Shown here in pieces: positions 1 through 7,016 of a stretch of DNA of 64,000 nucleotides (position 1 is the first letter of the stretch; every line of letters begins with the position of its first letter). Position numbers and translations under genes: made by a program. The DNA is from Gemmatimonadota bacterium. Its GTDB lineage: Bacteria; Gemmatimonadota; Gemmatimonadetes; Gemmatimonadales; Gemmatimonadaceae. Location of the stretch: positions 1 through 64,000 of the forward strand of contig JAQBQB010000006.1 of the NCBI GenBank assembly GCA_028287235.1. Reading direction: 5' to 3'. The notes under the pieces are model-generated. The model saw nothing but the letters and a program-made list of their open reading frames with translations, made no database searches and was not told the origin of the DNA.

Positions 1-1
1 T

Positions 2-145
2 CCACCCGGATCCCAACGGAACGCGATCTCCGTGGCCAGGTTGCTCGCCCGGAACAACCGCAGCGAGTTGATCGTGCAGAACCGCGCCGGTCGCATTCGC
101 TCGAAGGACAGTCACGGCTCCGACCCGTTCCCGCCGAAGGGCTGA
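2..145 (+). CDS. C-terminal fragment of a DUF2188 family protein
   Basis: The window opens inside a reading frame that ends at the TGA at 143-145. The visible 47 residues end in KDSHGSDPFPPKG, the typical last segment of DUF2188 proteins, short proteins of unknown function. A preceding ARLLARNN...ELIVQNRAGRIRSK stretch also fits the family, in which a basic 'G.IR.K' turn precedes the DSHG.DP tail. The start lies left of the window, so length and promoter cannot be judged. It is 9 bp from the next gene and may belong to the same operon as the lysis-like genes. Confidence 0.75.
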   Translation, partial: PPGSQRNAISVARLLARNNRSELIVQNRAGRIRSKDSHGSDPFPPKG

Positions 146-154
146 GGCGCGCGC

Positions 155-517
155 ATGCGTAGCGCGCTGCTTCCCATCGCGGCCTGGGTCGGCGTCCTTC
201 AAACGGTCGGGCCCACAGAACACGCCGCACGTCTCGTCGGTATCGCCAGCGTGCTCGGCACGCTGACGGTGCTCGTCTACCGATTGGGTGTGTGGCGGCA
301 GGAGATGGAACACACCAAGCACGACGTCGGTGGTGAGCTCAAGTCGTACCGGGAGTCCACCACGGCAAGCTTCGACCGCCTCGAGCGTCGTCTCGAAGCG
401 ATCGATCACCAGCTCGCGCTGTCCGCCGACCAAGGATCCCGCATCGCGCGCCGCCAGTCTCGCACTGAGCGCCGCCTCGATCGCCTTGAATCCGCTGAGC
501 AGGACGGGCTGCTATGA
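155..517 (+). CDS. small membrane coiled-coil protein, holin-like
   Basis: A 120-residue protein. The N-terminus has two hydrophobic stretches, about residues 4-18 and 26-46, followed by a charged helix from about residue 48 to the end rich in Glu, Arg and Leu heptads (for example RLERRLEAIDHQL), which should form a coiled coil. No family match is recognised from sequence alone. Its size, membrane plus coiled-coil layout, and position two genes upstream of a peptidoglycan amidase are typical of holins or holin accessory proteins in phage lysis cassettes. The next gene begins inside its last codons (ATGA overlap), so the two are probably translationally coupled. The holin role is inference from context. 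Confidence 0.6.
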   Translation: MRSALLPIAAWVGVLQTVGPTEHAARLVGIASVLGTLTVLVYRLGVWRQEMEHTKHDVGGELKSYRESTTASFDRLERRLEAIDHQLALSADQGSRIARRQSRTERRLDRLESAEQDGLL

Positions 518-891
518 AGGCGCGACACCTCGCACTCGCGGCCGTGACGCCGCTCCTCGAGAAGAACGTCATCAAAACGCTCGCACTGGATCTGCCAGTG
601 GTCTTCTCGATGAGCCGCGTCATCGTGCTCGCGTTTGCCGTTGCCCTGTTGAGACAAATCTGGCGCGCCGGCGTTGCCGGCTGGCCAGACGCCACGCTCG
701 CCATCGCCATCGTCCTCGCTCTCCCACTCCTCGGCGCGCTCGAGCGCGTACATCCGGAGGACGTCGTGGAGCTCGCGAAGACGCTCATCAATCGGTTCGG
801 CGTCGGTGGAGTTCGACGAATGGGTAGTGTGTACTCGAACGAGCCGTCCAAGTACGACGATCACCGGAACGACACCGGCATAGACGCATGA
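514..891 (+). CDS. small membrane protein, second holin-like candidate
   Basis: A 125-residue protein whose ATG overlaps the previous stop. Two hydrophobic segments are visible, about residues 26-50 (VVFSMSRVIVLAFAVALL) and 60-78 (ATLAIAIVLALPLLGAL). An amphipathic stretch and a short charged hydrophilic tail ending in DDHRNDTGIDA follow. The endolysin start overlaps its stop (ATGATG at 888). Pairs of small membrane proteins directly before an endolysin are the classic holin/antiholin arrangement, which is the basis of this call. There is no sequence-level family recognition. It could also be an unrelated small membrane protein in a host operon. Confidence 0.6.
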   Translation: MKARHLALAAVTPLLEKNVIKTLALDLPVVFSMSRVIVLAFAVALLRQIWRAGVAGWPDATLAIAIVLALPLLGALERVHPEDVVELAKTLINRFGVGGVRRMGSVYSNEPSKYDDHRNDTGIDA

Positions 892-1448
892 TGTCAATTC
901 CGGGGCTCGTTGTGGACGAGCGCCGGCATTCACACGTGTTGCAGGGACCACTCGCGGCTCCTCGCGGCGGCATCATGCTGCACTACGACGACTCGTCTCG
1001 CGACGACTGGGCCGTCGAGTGGTTCTCTGACCCACGCTGCACGAACGGCTACACCTGGTTGGTGCTCGACGACGGACGCGTCGTCGAGCTAGCCGACCCG
1101 GCGCACCGGACACCGCACGCCGGCGCGTGCAAGACGCCGATGGCGAACTCCGTGTTCTATGGAATCGCCGCGGCCACCAACGGGCTCGTGCCCGCGACGG
1201 ACCGACAGCTTGCCTCGATCGCCGCGATCTGCGTCGCACTCATGCGACATCACCGTTGGACGCTCCCGTCCGTACCGCACGGGATAGCAGGTCACGACGA
1301 GCAAGCCATCTGGACTCCCGCGTACACCTCGCAGCGCGCGCTGTGGGGAACGACGGGACGGAAAGTCGATCCAACGGGGCAACGTCCCGACCACAAGAAG
1401 ATCATCGACCTGAACGACGTCCGTCGGAGCATCGCGGCGTTGGTCTGA
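888..1448 (+). CDS. N-acetylmuramoyl-L-alanine amidase, PGRP/Amidase_2 endolysin
   Basis: A 186-residue enzyme of the T7-lysozyme/PGRP fold, expected to cut the amide bond between MurNAc and the peptide stem using zinc. The family's zinc ligands are placed as H32 (in IMLHYDDS), H136 (in GIAGHDEQ) and D161 (in GRKVDPTG, where T7 lysozyme has Cys). K159 lies where the catalytic lysine is expected. There is no signal peptide, which fits a holin-dependent phage-type endolysin rather than a secreted host amidase. It starts at an ATG that overlaps the upstream membrane gene and is followed 24 bp later by a spanin-like gene. The catalytic domain looks intact. Confidence 0.85.
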   Translation: MMSIPGLVVDERRHSHVLQGPLAAPRGGIMLHYDDSSRDDWAVEWFSDPRCTNGYTWLVLDDGRVVELADPAHRTPHAGACKTPMANSVFYGIAAATNGLVPATDRQLASIAAICVALMRHHRWTLPSVPHGIAGHDEQAIWTPAYTSQRALWGTTGRKVDPTGQRPDHKKIIDLNDVRRSIAALV

Positions 1449-1472
1449 TCACACACTACAACTGGAGCACGC

Positions 1473-2234
1473 ATGATCCGTATGACGGCACTCAAGGCCC
1501 TCATGCTGTTGTGTCTCGCGCTCGGTATGACCGTATCCATCGAGCAACGGCGCATCGACGAGGACCACGTACGAGCCGCGCACGCCGCGCTCGCTTTCAC
1601 CAATCTGGCGGCGGAGCGCGACAGCACTCGAAACGTCGCAATCACCAACTCGCGATTGGCAGCGCTCATCGGCGATTCGCTACGCGTCGTCGAGAAGCAC
1701 GCCATTCAAGTCACGCAACAGCAGGACGCGCTCGATCGAGCGCTGACCGGCGAGCGGCGCGCGCGGTACGCGCTCGACGCGACCGTCGATTCCCTGCACC
1801 GCGCGATCACGGTACCGGCGTCCGTGCGCAGCGATGACGGCGTTCGTCTCGCGACCTTCGATTTGTGTCAGGAGCCATACACGATCGAAGCGGCGGTCAC
1901 TCTCCCTCCGCCGCCCGATTCGGCACGCATTACCCTCCGGATCGCGATCGACCCCATTCCGATCGAAGCGCGTCTCAGCTGCGCGTCACCGAACGCCGAT
2001 GGCATTCGCACCGCTTCCGTGACGGCATCGTCGCCGTCCTGGGCCGCGGTTCGATTCGGGCACGTCGAGCAATCGCCCGAGGTGTGCGCGTCTCCGGCGT
2101 TGACACGCGAACGACCGGCGCGGCGGTCGTTCCGATTCGCACCGCTCGTGTTGGGCGCCGGCTTCCACCTGGCGACGAACGGTTCGCCCGCGTTCGGGCT
2201 GTTCATCGGAAGCGGCGTTCGGCTCGGGAACTGA
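1473..2234 (+). CDS. membrane-anchored coiled-coil protein, spanin-like
   Basis: A 253-residue protein with a short basic N-terminus and one hydrophobic segment (about residues 5-22, LKALMLLCLALGMTVSI). A long predicted coiled coil covers about residues 23-115. A Pro-rich, beta-like region follows, and the C-terminus alternates Gly and hydrophobics (LVLGAGFHLATNGSPAFGLF). An inner-membrane anchor plus periplasmic coiled coil just after an endolysin is the layout of the i-spanin or Rz-like proteins that complete lysis of Gram-negative hosts. The extra C-terminal region is longer than in classical Rz (about 150 residues). The spanin role is inferred from position and topology; no sequence family was recognised. 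Confidence 0.55.
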   Translation: MIRMTALKALMLLCLALGMTVSIEQRRIDEDHVRAAHAALAFTNLAAERDSTRNVAITNSRLAALIGDSLRVVEKHAIQVTQQQDALDRALTGERRARYALDATVDSLHRAITVPASVRSDDGVRLATFDLCQEPYTIEAAVTLPPPPDSARITLRIAIDPIPIEARLSCASPNADGIRTASVTASSPSWAAVRFGHVEQSPEVCASPALTRERPARRSFRFAPLVLGAGFHLATNGSPAFGLFIGSGVRLGN

Positions 2235-2282
2235 CTCTCCTGCAAGCGTCGAGACACACTCACCAATACGACGAGGTATTCA

Positions 2283-2363
2283 GTGGGCATATCAACAGCA
2301 GTGTATACGGGCACGATCATCTGGACCGTGCTGGCACTAACCGGGGTCGTCATCTGGAATTGA
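2283..2363 (+). CDS. 26-residue single-pass membrane microprotein, copy 1
   Basis: A GTG-started frame of 26 codons with an AGG-type ribosome site six bases upstream (in GACGAGGTATTCA). The product is almost entirely one transmembrane helix: VYTGTIIWTVLALTGVVIWN. It is too short for ordinary gene callers. Support comes from a second frame at 22191 that encodes a clearly related peptide (shared pattern Y.G.IIWT, an Ala, then GVVIW). Both copies are followed within about 25 bp by a nearly identical GCCTGG...CCAGGC hairpin. It follows the lysis-like genes here, but the other copy follows a metallophosphoesterase, so lysis is not an obvious function. No family is recognised. Confidence 0.6.
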   Translation: MGISTAVYTGTIIWTVLALTGVVIWN

Positions 2364-2385
2364 CGGTTCCCGGTTGAAGTGAGGA

Positions 2386-2424
2386 GCCTGGCGATGCTAC
2401 GCGTCGCCAGGCTGTTCTTGTTTT
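2386..2424 (+). terminator. rho-independent terminator after microprotein copy 1
   Basis: A perfect 9-bp stem, GCCTGGCGA pairing with TCGCCAGGC (2386-2394 with 2404-2412), encloses a 9-nt loop and is followed by the T-rich run TGTTCTTGTTTT. It lies 23 bp after the microprotein stop and closes the rightward lysis-like operon before the convergent gene at 2490. The stem resembles the one at 22289. Confidence 0.8.
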
Positions 2425-2489
2425 GACTTCTAACCATCTCCTGCGCCGAGTTCAGGTACGACTACGATGCGCTCGCGTCACGTGGCCGA

Positions 2490-3059
2490 TCAGTTTGTGT
2501 TCGCTTTCCTTTCCACCACATCGACGACGAAGCAGCCCCAATCGTCGCCCGCAGTCGCGACCACGAGCCATTGTCCGGATTTCGGAAACGAGACGAGGCT
2601 CGGATAGCCATACATACGTCCCGACGGCCCGGGGCCATGCGCCAATCCTGCAACTGTGAGACGCAGCGAGTCCGCAGGGTGATCGATTCGAGCAGCCCGC
2701 AGGACGAGTGGGAGGCGGCCAGAACTCGGCGCGTGCAGAGGAATCCATAAGAGCTTGTCTTTCTCCCCTGCTTTCATTTCATGCGTGTTGATCAAGCCCC
2801 CGCGCACGATGATGTCCCCCGAACGTAGAGACCCGGTTGCACGCCGATCCACGGTCGTCGAGGCCAGGCACCGCCTGTCACTGATACCAGCGAATTGTGA
2901 AGCGGCAAAGAGGGGCTGGCTCGGGTCCTGAGCCTTGGCGTGCGGGAATCCGATAGCCTCCGATTCCGCTTGCGCGACAGTCACGGGAATGGTCTGCGCC
3001 GCGAGCGTGCAGGCGCCGACGGTCACTGAAATGGCGATGCCCAAGACAAGGTGCCGCAT
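2490..3059 (-). CDS. secreted protein of unknown function
   Basis: A 189-residue protein beginning at an ATG with a strong GGAGG site seven bases upstream. An N-terminal signal peptide (MRHLVLGIAISVTVGACTLAAQ) contains a VGAC segment that could serve as a lipobox, otherwise cleavage after AAQ is likely. The C-terminal half has a beta-sandwich-like pattern, with GYPSLVSFPKSGQWLVVAT followed by a hydrophobic strand (CFVVDVV). This resembles periplasmic domains with the 'FP..G.W.v.a' motif, but no function is known. It is the last gene on the minus strand after the acetyltransferase, 385 bp downstream, so membership of that operon is uncertain. Confidence 0.65.
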   Translation of the reverse strand: MRHLVLGIAISVTVGACTLAAQTIPVTVAQAESEAIGFPHAKAQDPSQPLFAASQFAGISDRRCLASTTVDRRATGSLRSGDIIVRGGLINTHEMKAGEKDKLLWIPLHAPSSGRLPLVLRAARIDHPADSLRLTVAGLAHGPGPSGRMYGYPSLVSFPKSGQWLVVATAGDDWGCFVVDVVERKANTN

Positions 3060-3444
3060 TCGATCCTCCTGACAGTGGTGCAGCGGATCAACCGCCCTAG
3101 GACTGCATCAGCAATGCCTGCCGAACGCCGAGCAGCCACAAGCCTGCACGCGAGTGTCGGGCCAGAGTTATCCCACGATACATCCCACGGACGGGACAAC
3201 GAAAATGCCCCGACCGCTCAAAAGCAGCTAGGCCCACAAGCTACGAAACCCTTAATGCTCGATTGCCGACGTGATCAGCTCTGGACCCCATTCACGTGCG
3301 GCAGTCGCGATCGGTCTCCTCGCGCTGCTCGTCGTCAGAAGGTTGCTGCTTGCGCTCACTCCGGGCCTGCCCCGAGGACGGTTCTTCGGCGCGTCGTATT
3401 GCATTGGGTCCTGCGCCCGACGGGCCGCATGCCGAAGGCTCGGC
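3060..3444. other. 385-bp stretch without a recognisable gene
   Basis: Short open frames exist on both strands, but none has a good ribosome site, a family signature or consistent codon use. It should contain the promoter of the secreted-protein gene (minus strand, near 3060-3150). No repeat, RNA gene or clear terminator was seen. Confidence 0.5.
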
Positions 3445-4077
3445 CTACGTGGCGCTGCCCACCGAACGTGAAGCGGGTGGCTGTCCGCGACGCGATTCAC
3501 CCATATCGTGTGTTGGGCCGCACTCCAGAGCTGCAACATAGGGATCTGCTGATTCCCGAATTCGGGCGTAGATAACTCGGTCAAACAAAGTCCCATCCTT
3601 ATAACCCGCGCGACGAAGTACGGCTTCGCGCACGAACCCGTTTCGCTCGAGGACGCGCATCGACGGCGTATTCCAGGCGGCTACGGGGGCCGCGACACGA
3701 ACGAGATTCGGCTCCGCGAGGGCCATTTCAACAACCCTCCCGACGGCTTCGGTGGCGATGCCACGCCCTCGGTGAGCTTCGCCGAGCCAGTAACCGATCT
3801 CCGCGAAACAACACTCGATATGCCGACCACGCACGATTGAAAGCATGCCGACTGCTTCACGATCCGCCTCGATCGCGTAGATGCCTTCGGGCGGGGTCTG
3901 ACCCGCCGCCACAGCAAGCAGCTGGTCGGCGTCTGCGTCGGTGAACGGATACGGGAAGTTACCGGACATATTGCGCCAGACCACGCGATCATTGGCATAA
4001 CGCAACAGCGCAGGTTTGTCCGCGATCCGCCATGGCCTCAGCTGGAAGCTGGAGCACTGAATGATCTGAGGAAGCAC
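3445..4077 (-). CDS. GNAT family N-acetyltransferase, RimJ/RimL-like
   Basis: A 210-residue enzyme expected to move an acetyl group from acetyl-CoA to an amine. The RimJ-type start is present (LRPWRIADKPALLRYANDR). So is the acetyl-CoA site: EIGYWLGEAHRGRGIATEAV matches the Q/RGxGxA motif A, followed by NTPSMRVLERNGFVREAVLR. A tail of about 35 residues after the domain is unusual and low in complexity. The chosen GTG start has GGAGG seven bases upstream and sits only 26 bp after the permease stop, so the two are probably co-transcribed. In microviridin operons a GNAT enzyme acetylates the mature peptide's N-terminus. A similar tailoring role here is inference; a stand-alone resistance or RimJ-like function is the alternative. 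Confidence 0.85.
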   Translation of the reverse strand: MLPQIIQCSSFQLRPWRIADKPALLRYANDRVVWRNMSGNFPYPFTDADADQLLAVAAGQTPPEGIYAIEADREAVGMLSIVRGRHIECCFAEIGYWLGEAHRGRGIATEAVGRVVEMALAEPNLVRVAAPVAAWNTPSMRVLERNGFVREAVLRRAGYKDGTLFDRVIYARIRESADPYVAALECGPTHDMGESRRGQPPASRSVGSAT

Positions 4078-4103
4078 CCGACCTCCGGCTTTCCTATTCG
4101 GAG

Positions 4104-6551
4104 CTACCCTTCTCGCAATGCACTGGCCGGAGCGATGCGCCCAATCGCCCGACTCGGCATATAGCTGAATACGACGAGAAGGCCCACGATAGCTGCACTG
4201 ACACCGACGAAGGAGATCGGTCCAGCGGTTGGCACGTACCGCATTTGTGTTCGCAGGGTGGCGAGAATGGCCACAGTCGCGATCCAGCCGACAACTGCGC
4301 CCACTAACCCAAGACGCAGGCTTTCTAGCACGACCAAGGAAATGAGCCGCTCGGTTGTCGCTCCCAATGCAGCACGGGTTGCAAGTTCACGGTGCCGACT
4401 AGCAACGTATGTGCTTGCGATGCCATACGCACCCGCGGCAAGGAGTACGAGCGCTGCCAAAGCGACCGCGATCATCAGATCAGCGTGAAACTTCTCGTCG
4501 GCGCTCAGATTATCTGTGATCGTCTGCAATGCGCTGATCGTGATCGGCAACGTCGGGGCAACGCCATGAAGTGTCTGCGCGAACGCATACTGATCGGCGC
4601 GGGAACCACTCGTCGTAGGCGCGGGCCTCACTCGACCAATGACAGCCAGCCACGATTGAATGGCTTCGTTCGGCGTCTGCCAGAACGGGATGTAGATCGT
4701 CGGTACCGGCTCGGCTCTCAGGTCAGAGGAAACCACGTCGCCGGCAACACCGATAATGCGGCATTGCTTACCGGCCGCGGGCTCGATGTGTTCGCCAATG
4801 GCGTCCCTATTCGGGAAAGCACTCCGCGCCAAACCCCGGCTAACGACGCACACCGGTTCGACGTCGGACGATCGGAAGGGCCGGCCGCTGATCAACGGAA
4901 TTCGTAGCGCCGCAAAATACCCAGCCGACACGGGACGGTATTCGGCGAGTCCTCTTGCCCCGTCGGACGACCCACCAAGCACACGGTACGTGGGACGCAT
5001 CGTCTTTCGAGTAGGCAGGGCGATCGCGACTGCGATGTTTTCAAACCGTGGACCAGTCTGGAGTTCGCTCTCCATAGTACTTGCCAAACGCCTCCACTCG
5101 TCCGCCGATCCTCCACCTTCAGGCAGCGTTAGCTCTGCGACGACCACGGAATTCGGATCGAATCCAAGCGGCACTTTCGAAACATCGCGATACGCGCGGA
5201 ACAACGACAACAAAATGGCCAGGGAGACGACGGCGCACGCGGCTTGGAGCACGACGAGCATGCTTCGATGACGCGACGCGGGTCGAGCACTTGTGGCTCG
5301 ACGACTCGCTGACCCGATTTCGCCGAGAGATTCCTGAGCTAAGACAATCGCTGCTGGAACGAGAGCGGCCGCGACGATAACTACGGGGACGACAGCAACA
5401 AGCGAAAGGACGCCAGCGCTCACGCCCACCGAGCGGAACGGAAGAACGCCAGCCGGGAGCGCCACCTCGAGACAACGCAGCAAGGACGGTGTCGCTATCA
5501 AACCGACGATGGCGCCAGCAGTCGCGAGCACTACGCCATCTAACAGGACTCGCGCGACGGCATGCACACCGCGTTCACCAAGAGCGCGCCGAATGGACAT
5601 CTCGCCTTGCCGAGGGAGCGCACGAGACAGGGCCAGGCCATATGTGTTGGCGCATGAGATAAACAGCGCCAAGAACGCAACCGCAAAGAGCACGTACATC
5701 TCGCCGCGGTAGCGCTGTCGTACTATTTCCTCAAGGCGTGCGATCTGGATCGGGCTCGTGTCATGATCCGTTGGGTCCTCCAAAGCGAGCACTGGCGCGC
5801 TCACCGACCGGATCGCCGACTCAGCCTGTGCTTGGCTTGCGCGCGGATCCACGCGTGCCCAAAGTCTCAGATAAATGCTCTGGGCCCACTTCGACGGAAG
5901 CATTTTCTCGAGCTGATCAAGGGTCGGGTCTGCTCCGAGCGGAATCCAAACGGATGGTGGCGACGGAAGCGGCGGTATGCGCAGTGTTTGCGGCGTTACG
6001 CCGATGACTTGAAAGGCACGACCATTGAGCCAAACAGTTCGTCCGACGACACCGGGGTCTCCGCCAAAGCGACCGCGCCAAAGCTCCTCACTTAGAAGAG
6101 CCACAGCCGCGCCGGCATGACGCGGTTCCTCTGACGCGTCGAAAAGCCGACCAAGGATAGGACGTACACTCAAGACTTGAAACAGCGAGGCGGAGCAAGC
6201 AAGCGTAGTAACACGCTCAGGATCGGTGTCACCAACCCGGCTTTGCAGCGTCATATCCACCGAATTGAGAGCAGCGAGAGAGCGAAGACCGGGAATTCTC
6301 TCCTGAACTGTGTAGAAGAACTTGTATGTAAACGGGCGGTTGCCGAGGAACTTGTTCGACCTCTTCAGCTCGACAATTTCGTCGGCCCGTGCGTAGGCAA
6401 GCGGTCGCAGCATCGTTGTGCGAACGATGCTCAAGGCGACTGCAGCGACGGCGACACCGATGGCAACACTAAGGATGGAGAGAACGGCTGACGCACCGCG
6501 GCGCTTCAACGACCGCCACAAATCTCGAGTGACCAGAAGGCGGAAAATCAT
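4104..6551 (-). CDS. MacB/FtsX-type ABC permease of the ADOP class
   Basis: An 815-residue integral membrane protein with two MacB_PCD-FtsX units in tandem. The first begins with a cytoplasmic helix and a membrane segment (about residues 20-48), a periplasmic domain with the typical GRTVWLNGRAFQVIGVTP strand, and a three-helix FtsX block near residues 285-410. A second unit fills the C-terminal half and ends with 'GRIAPASALREG'. No ATPase domain is present, so an ABC ATPase must come from elsewhere. Unlike the ADOP protein at 8970, it lacks the soluble N-terminal region. It lies downstream of the precursor-like peptide and upstream of the acetyltransferase on the same strand, which makes it the natural export candidate for the locus. 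Confidence 0.85.
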   Translation of the reverse strand: MIFRLLVTRDLWRSLKRRGASAVLSILSVAIGVAVAAVALSIVRTTMLRPLAYARADEIVELKRSNKFLGNRPFTYKFFYTVQERIPGLRSLAALNSVDMTLQSRVGDTDPERVTTLACSASLFQVLSVRPILGRLFDASEEPRHAGAAVALLSEELWRGRFGGDPGVVGRTVWLNGRAFQVIGVTPQTLRIPPLPSPPSVWIPLGADPTLDQLEKMLPSKWAQSIYLRLWARVDPRASQAQAESAIRSVSAPVLALEDPTDHDTSPIQIARLEEIVRQRYRGEMYVLFAVAFLALFISCANTYGLALSRALPRQGEMSIRRALGERGVHAVARVLLDGVVLATAGAIVGLIATPSLLRCLEVALPAGVLPFRSVGVSAGVLSLVAVVPVVIVAAALVPAAIVLAQESLGEIGSASRRATSARPASRHRSMLVVLQAACAVVSLAILLSLFRAYRDVSKVPLGFDPNSVVVAELTLPEGGGSADEWRRLASTMESELQTGPRFENIAVAIALPTRKTMRPTYRVLGGSSDGARGLAEYRPVSAGYFAALRIPLISGRPFRSSDVEPVCVVSRGLARSAFPNRDAIGEHIEPAAGKQCRIIGVAGDVVSSDLRAEPVPTIYIPFWQTPNEAIQSWLAVIGRVRPAPTTSGSRADQYAFAQTLHGVAPTLPITISALQTITDNLSADEKFHADLMIAVALAALVLLAAGAYGIASTYVASRHRELATRAALGATTERLISLVVLESLRLGLVGAVVGWIATVAILATLRTQMRYVPTAGPISFVGVSAAIVGLLVVFSYMPSRAIGRIAPASALREG

Positions 6552-6629
6552 GGCTGACTATTGGACGAATCCAGAGGCACAACCCACCATGTGTCTCGAC
6601 AGGAACTCACGGTATCATCGATGCCGGTT

Positions 6630-6656
6630 CCACTGGGGCGCGAGGCGCCCCAGTGG
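6630..6656. terminator. perfect 12-bp hairpin between precursor gene and permease gene
   Basis: CCACTGGGGCGC (6630-6641) pairs perfectly with GCGCCCCAGTGG (6645-6656) around a GAG loop. There is no T-run on either side, so it may be a partial terminator, an RNA-stability element or an attenuator rather than a full stop. It lies 15 bp after the precursor-like frame. This would let the peptide mRNA be far more abundant than that of the permease, a common design in RiPP operons. Confidence 0.65.
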
Positions 6657-6671
6657 ATACTGCTGTTCGAA

Positions 6672-6836
6672 CTACGCGTCCTCTTCGTCGGTGAGTGAGC
6701 CCGTCGACAACAACGTGCTGCTGGCTGAGGGCTGGCGAACGGCGCGAAGCGCCTCGTCTGTGAGCTCAGTCGCCATGGTGCGCGCGAGGATGCGGACGTT
6801 CTTCGACGCGACCCGGCTCGCTGTTCCGTTGTTCAT
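6672..6836 (-). CDS. graspetide-like RiPP precursor peptide
   Basis: A 54-residue peptide with an excellent ribosome site (GGAGG, five bases before the ATG). Residues 1-35 form a basic, helix-prone leader containing ATELTDEALRAVRQ, similar in style to the LTDEEL leaders of many RiPPs. Residues 36-54 form a contrasting core, PSASSTLLSTGSLTDEEDA, with eight Ser/Thr in the first part and four acidic residues (D50, E51, E52, D53) at the end, and no Lys or Cys. ATP-grasp ligases of the graspetide type join Ser/Thr hydroxyls to Asp/Glu side chains, so the composition suits ester formation; without Lys, amide cross-links are unlikely. It follows the ATP-grasp gene by 180 bp on the same strand. The exact cyclisation pattern cannot be read from sequence. 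Confidence 0.7.
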   Translation of the reverse strand: MNNGTASRVASKNVRILARTMATELTDEALRAVRQPSASSTLLSTGSLTDEEDA

Positions 6837-6863
6837 CTTATCCTCCATGTAGTGGTCTGGGAT

Positions 6864-6977
6864 TCACTGCGGATGAGAATCTGGTGTCGCATCCACGGCT
6901 CGTCTGGGCCGGCCGAGGACGGTACTCCTCCAACCACGGGAGACGCGCCGGCGGCCGTAAGCACCTCCTGTCATCAT
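6864..6977 (-). CDS. possible 37-residue basic peptide between ligase and precursor
   Basis: An ATGATG start follows GGAGAAGG with a four-base gap, a good ribosome site. It opens a 37-codon frame in the gap between the ATP-grasp gene and the precursor. The product is Arg-rich in the middle and ends in DATPDSHPQ. It has no recognisable family, and the low number of codons means it could be chance. It may instead be a leader frame or simply part of an untranslated spacer. It is listed because the gap is otherwise empty and the site is strong. Confidence 0.25.
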   Translation of the reverse strand: MMTGGAYGRRRVSRGWRSTVLGRPRRAVDATPDSHPQ

Positions 6978-7016
6978 GTGACCTTCTCCACCTCGATGCG
7001 TTAGCAGAATCGTCGG

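Noticed and set aside
3271-3471. A short hydrophobic frame downstream of the acetyltransferase
   Set aside because: No ribosome site, Arg-rich second half and overlap with the acetyltransferase end; no homologue recognised.
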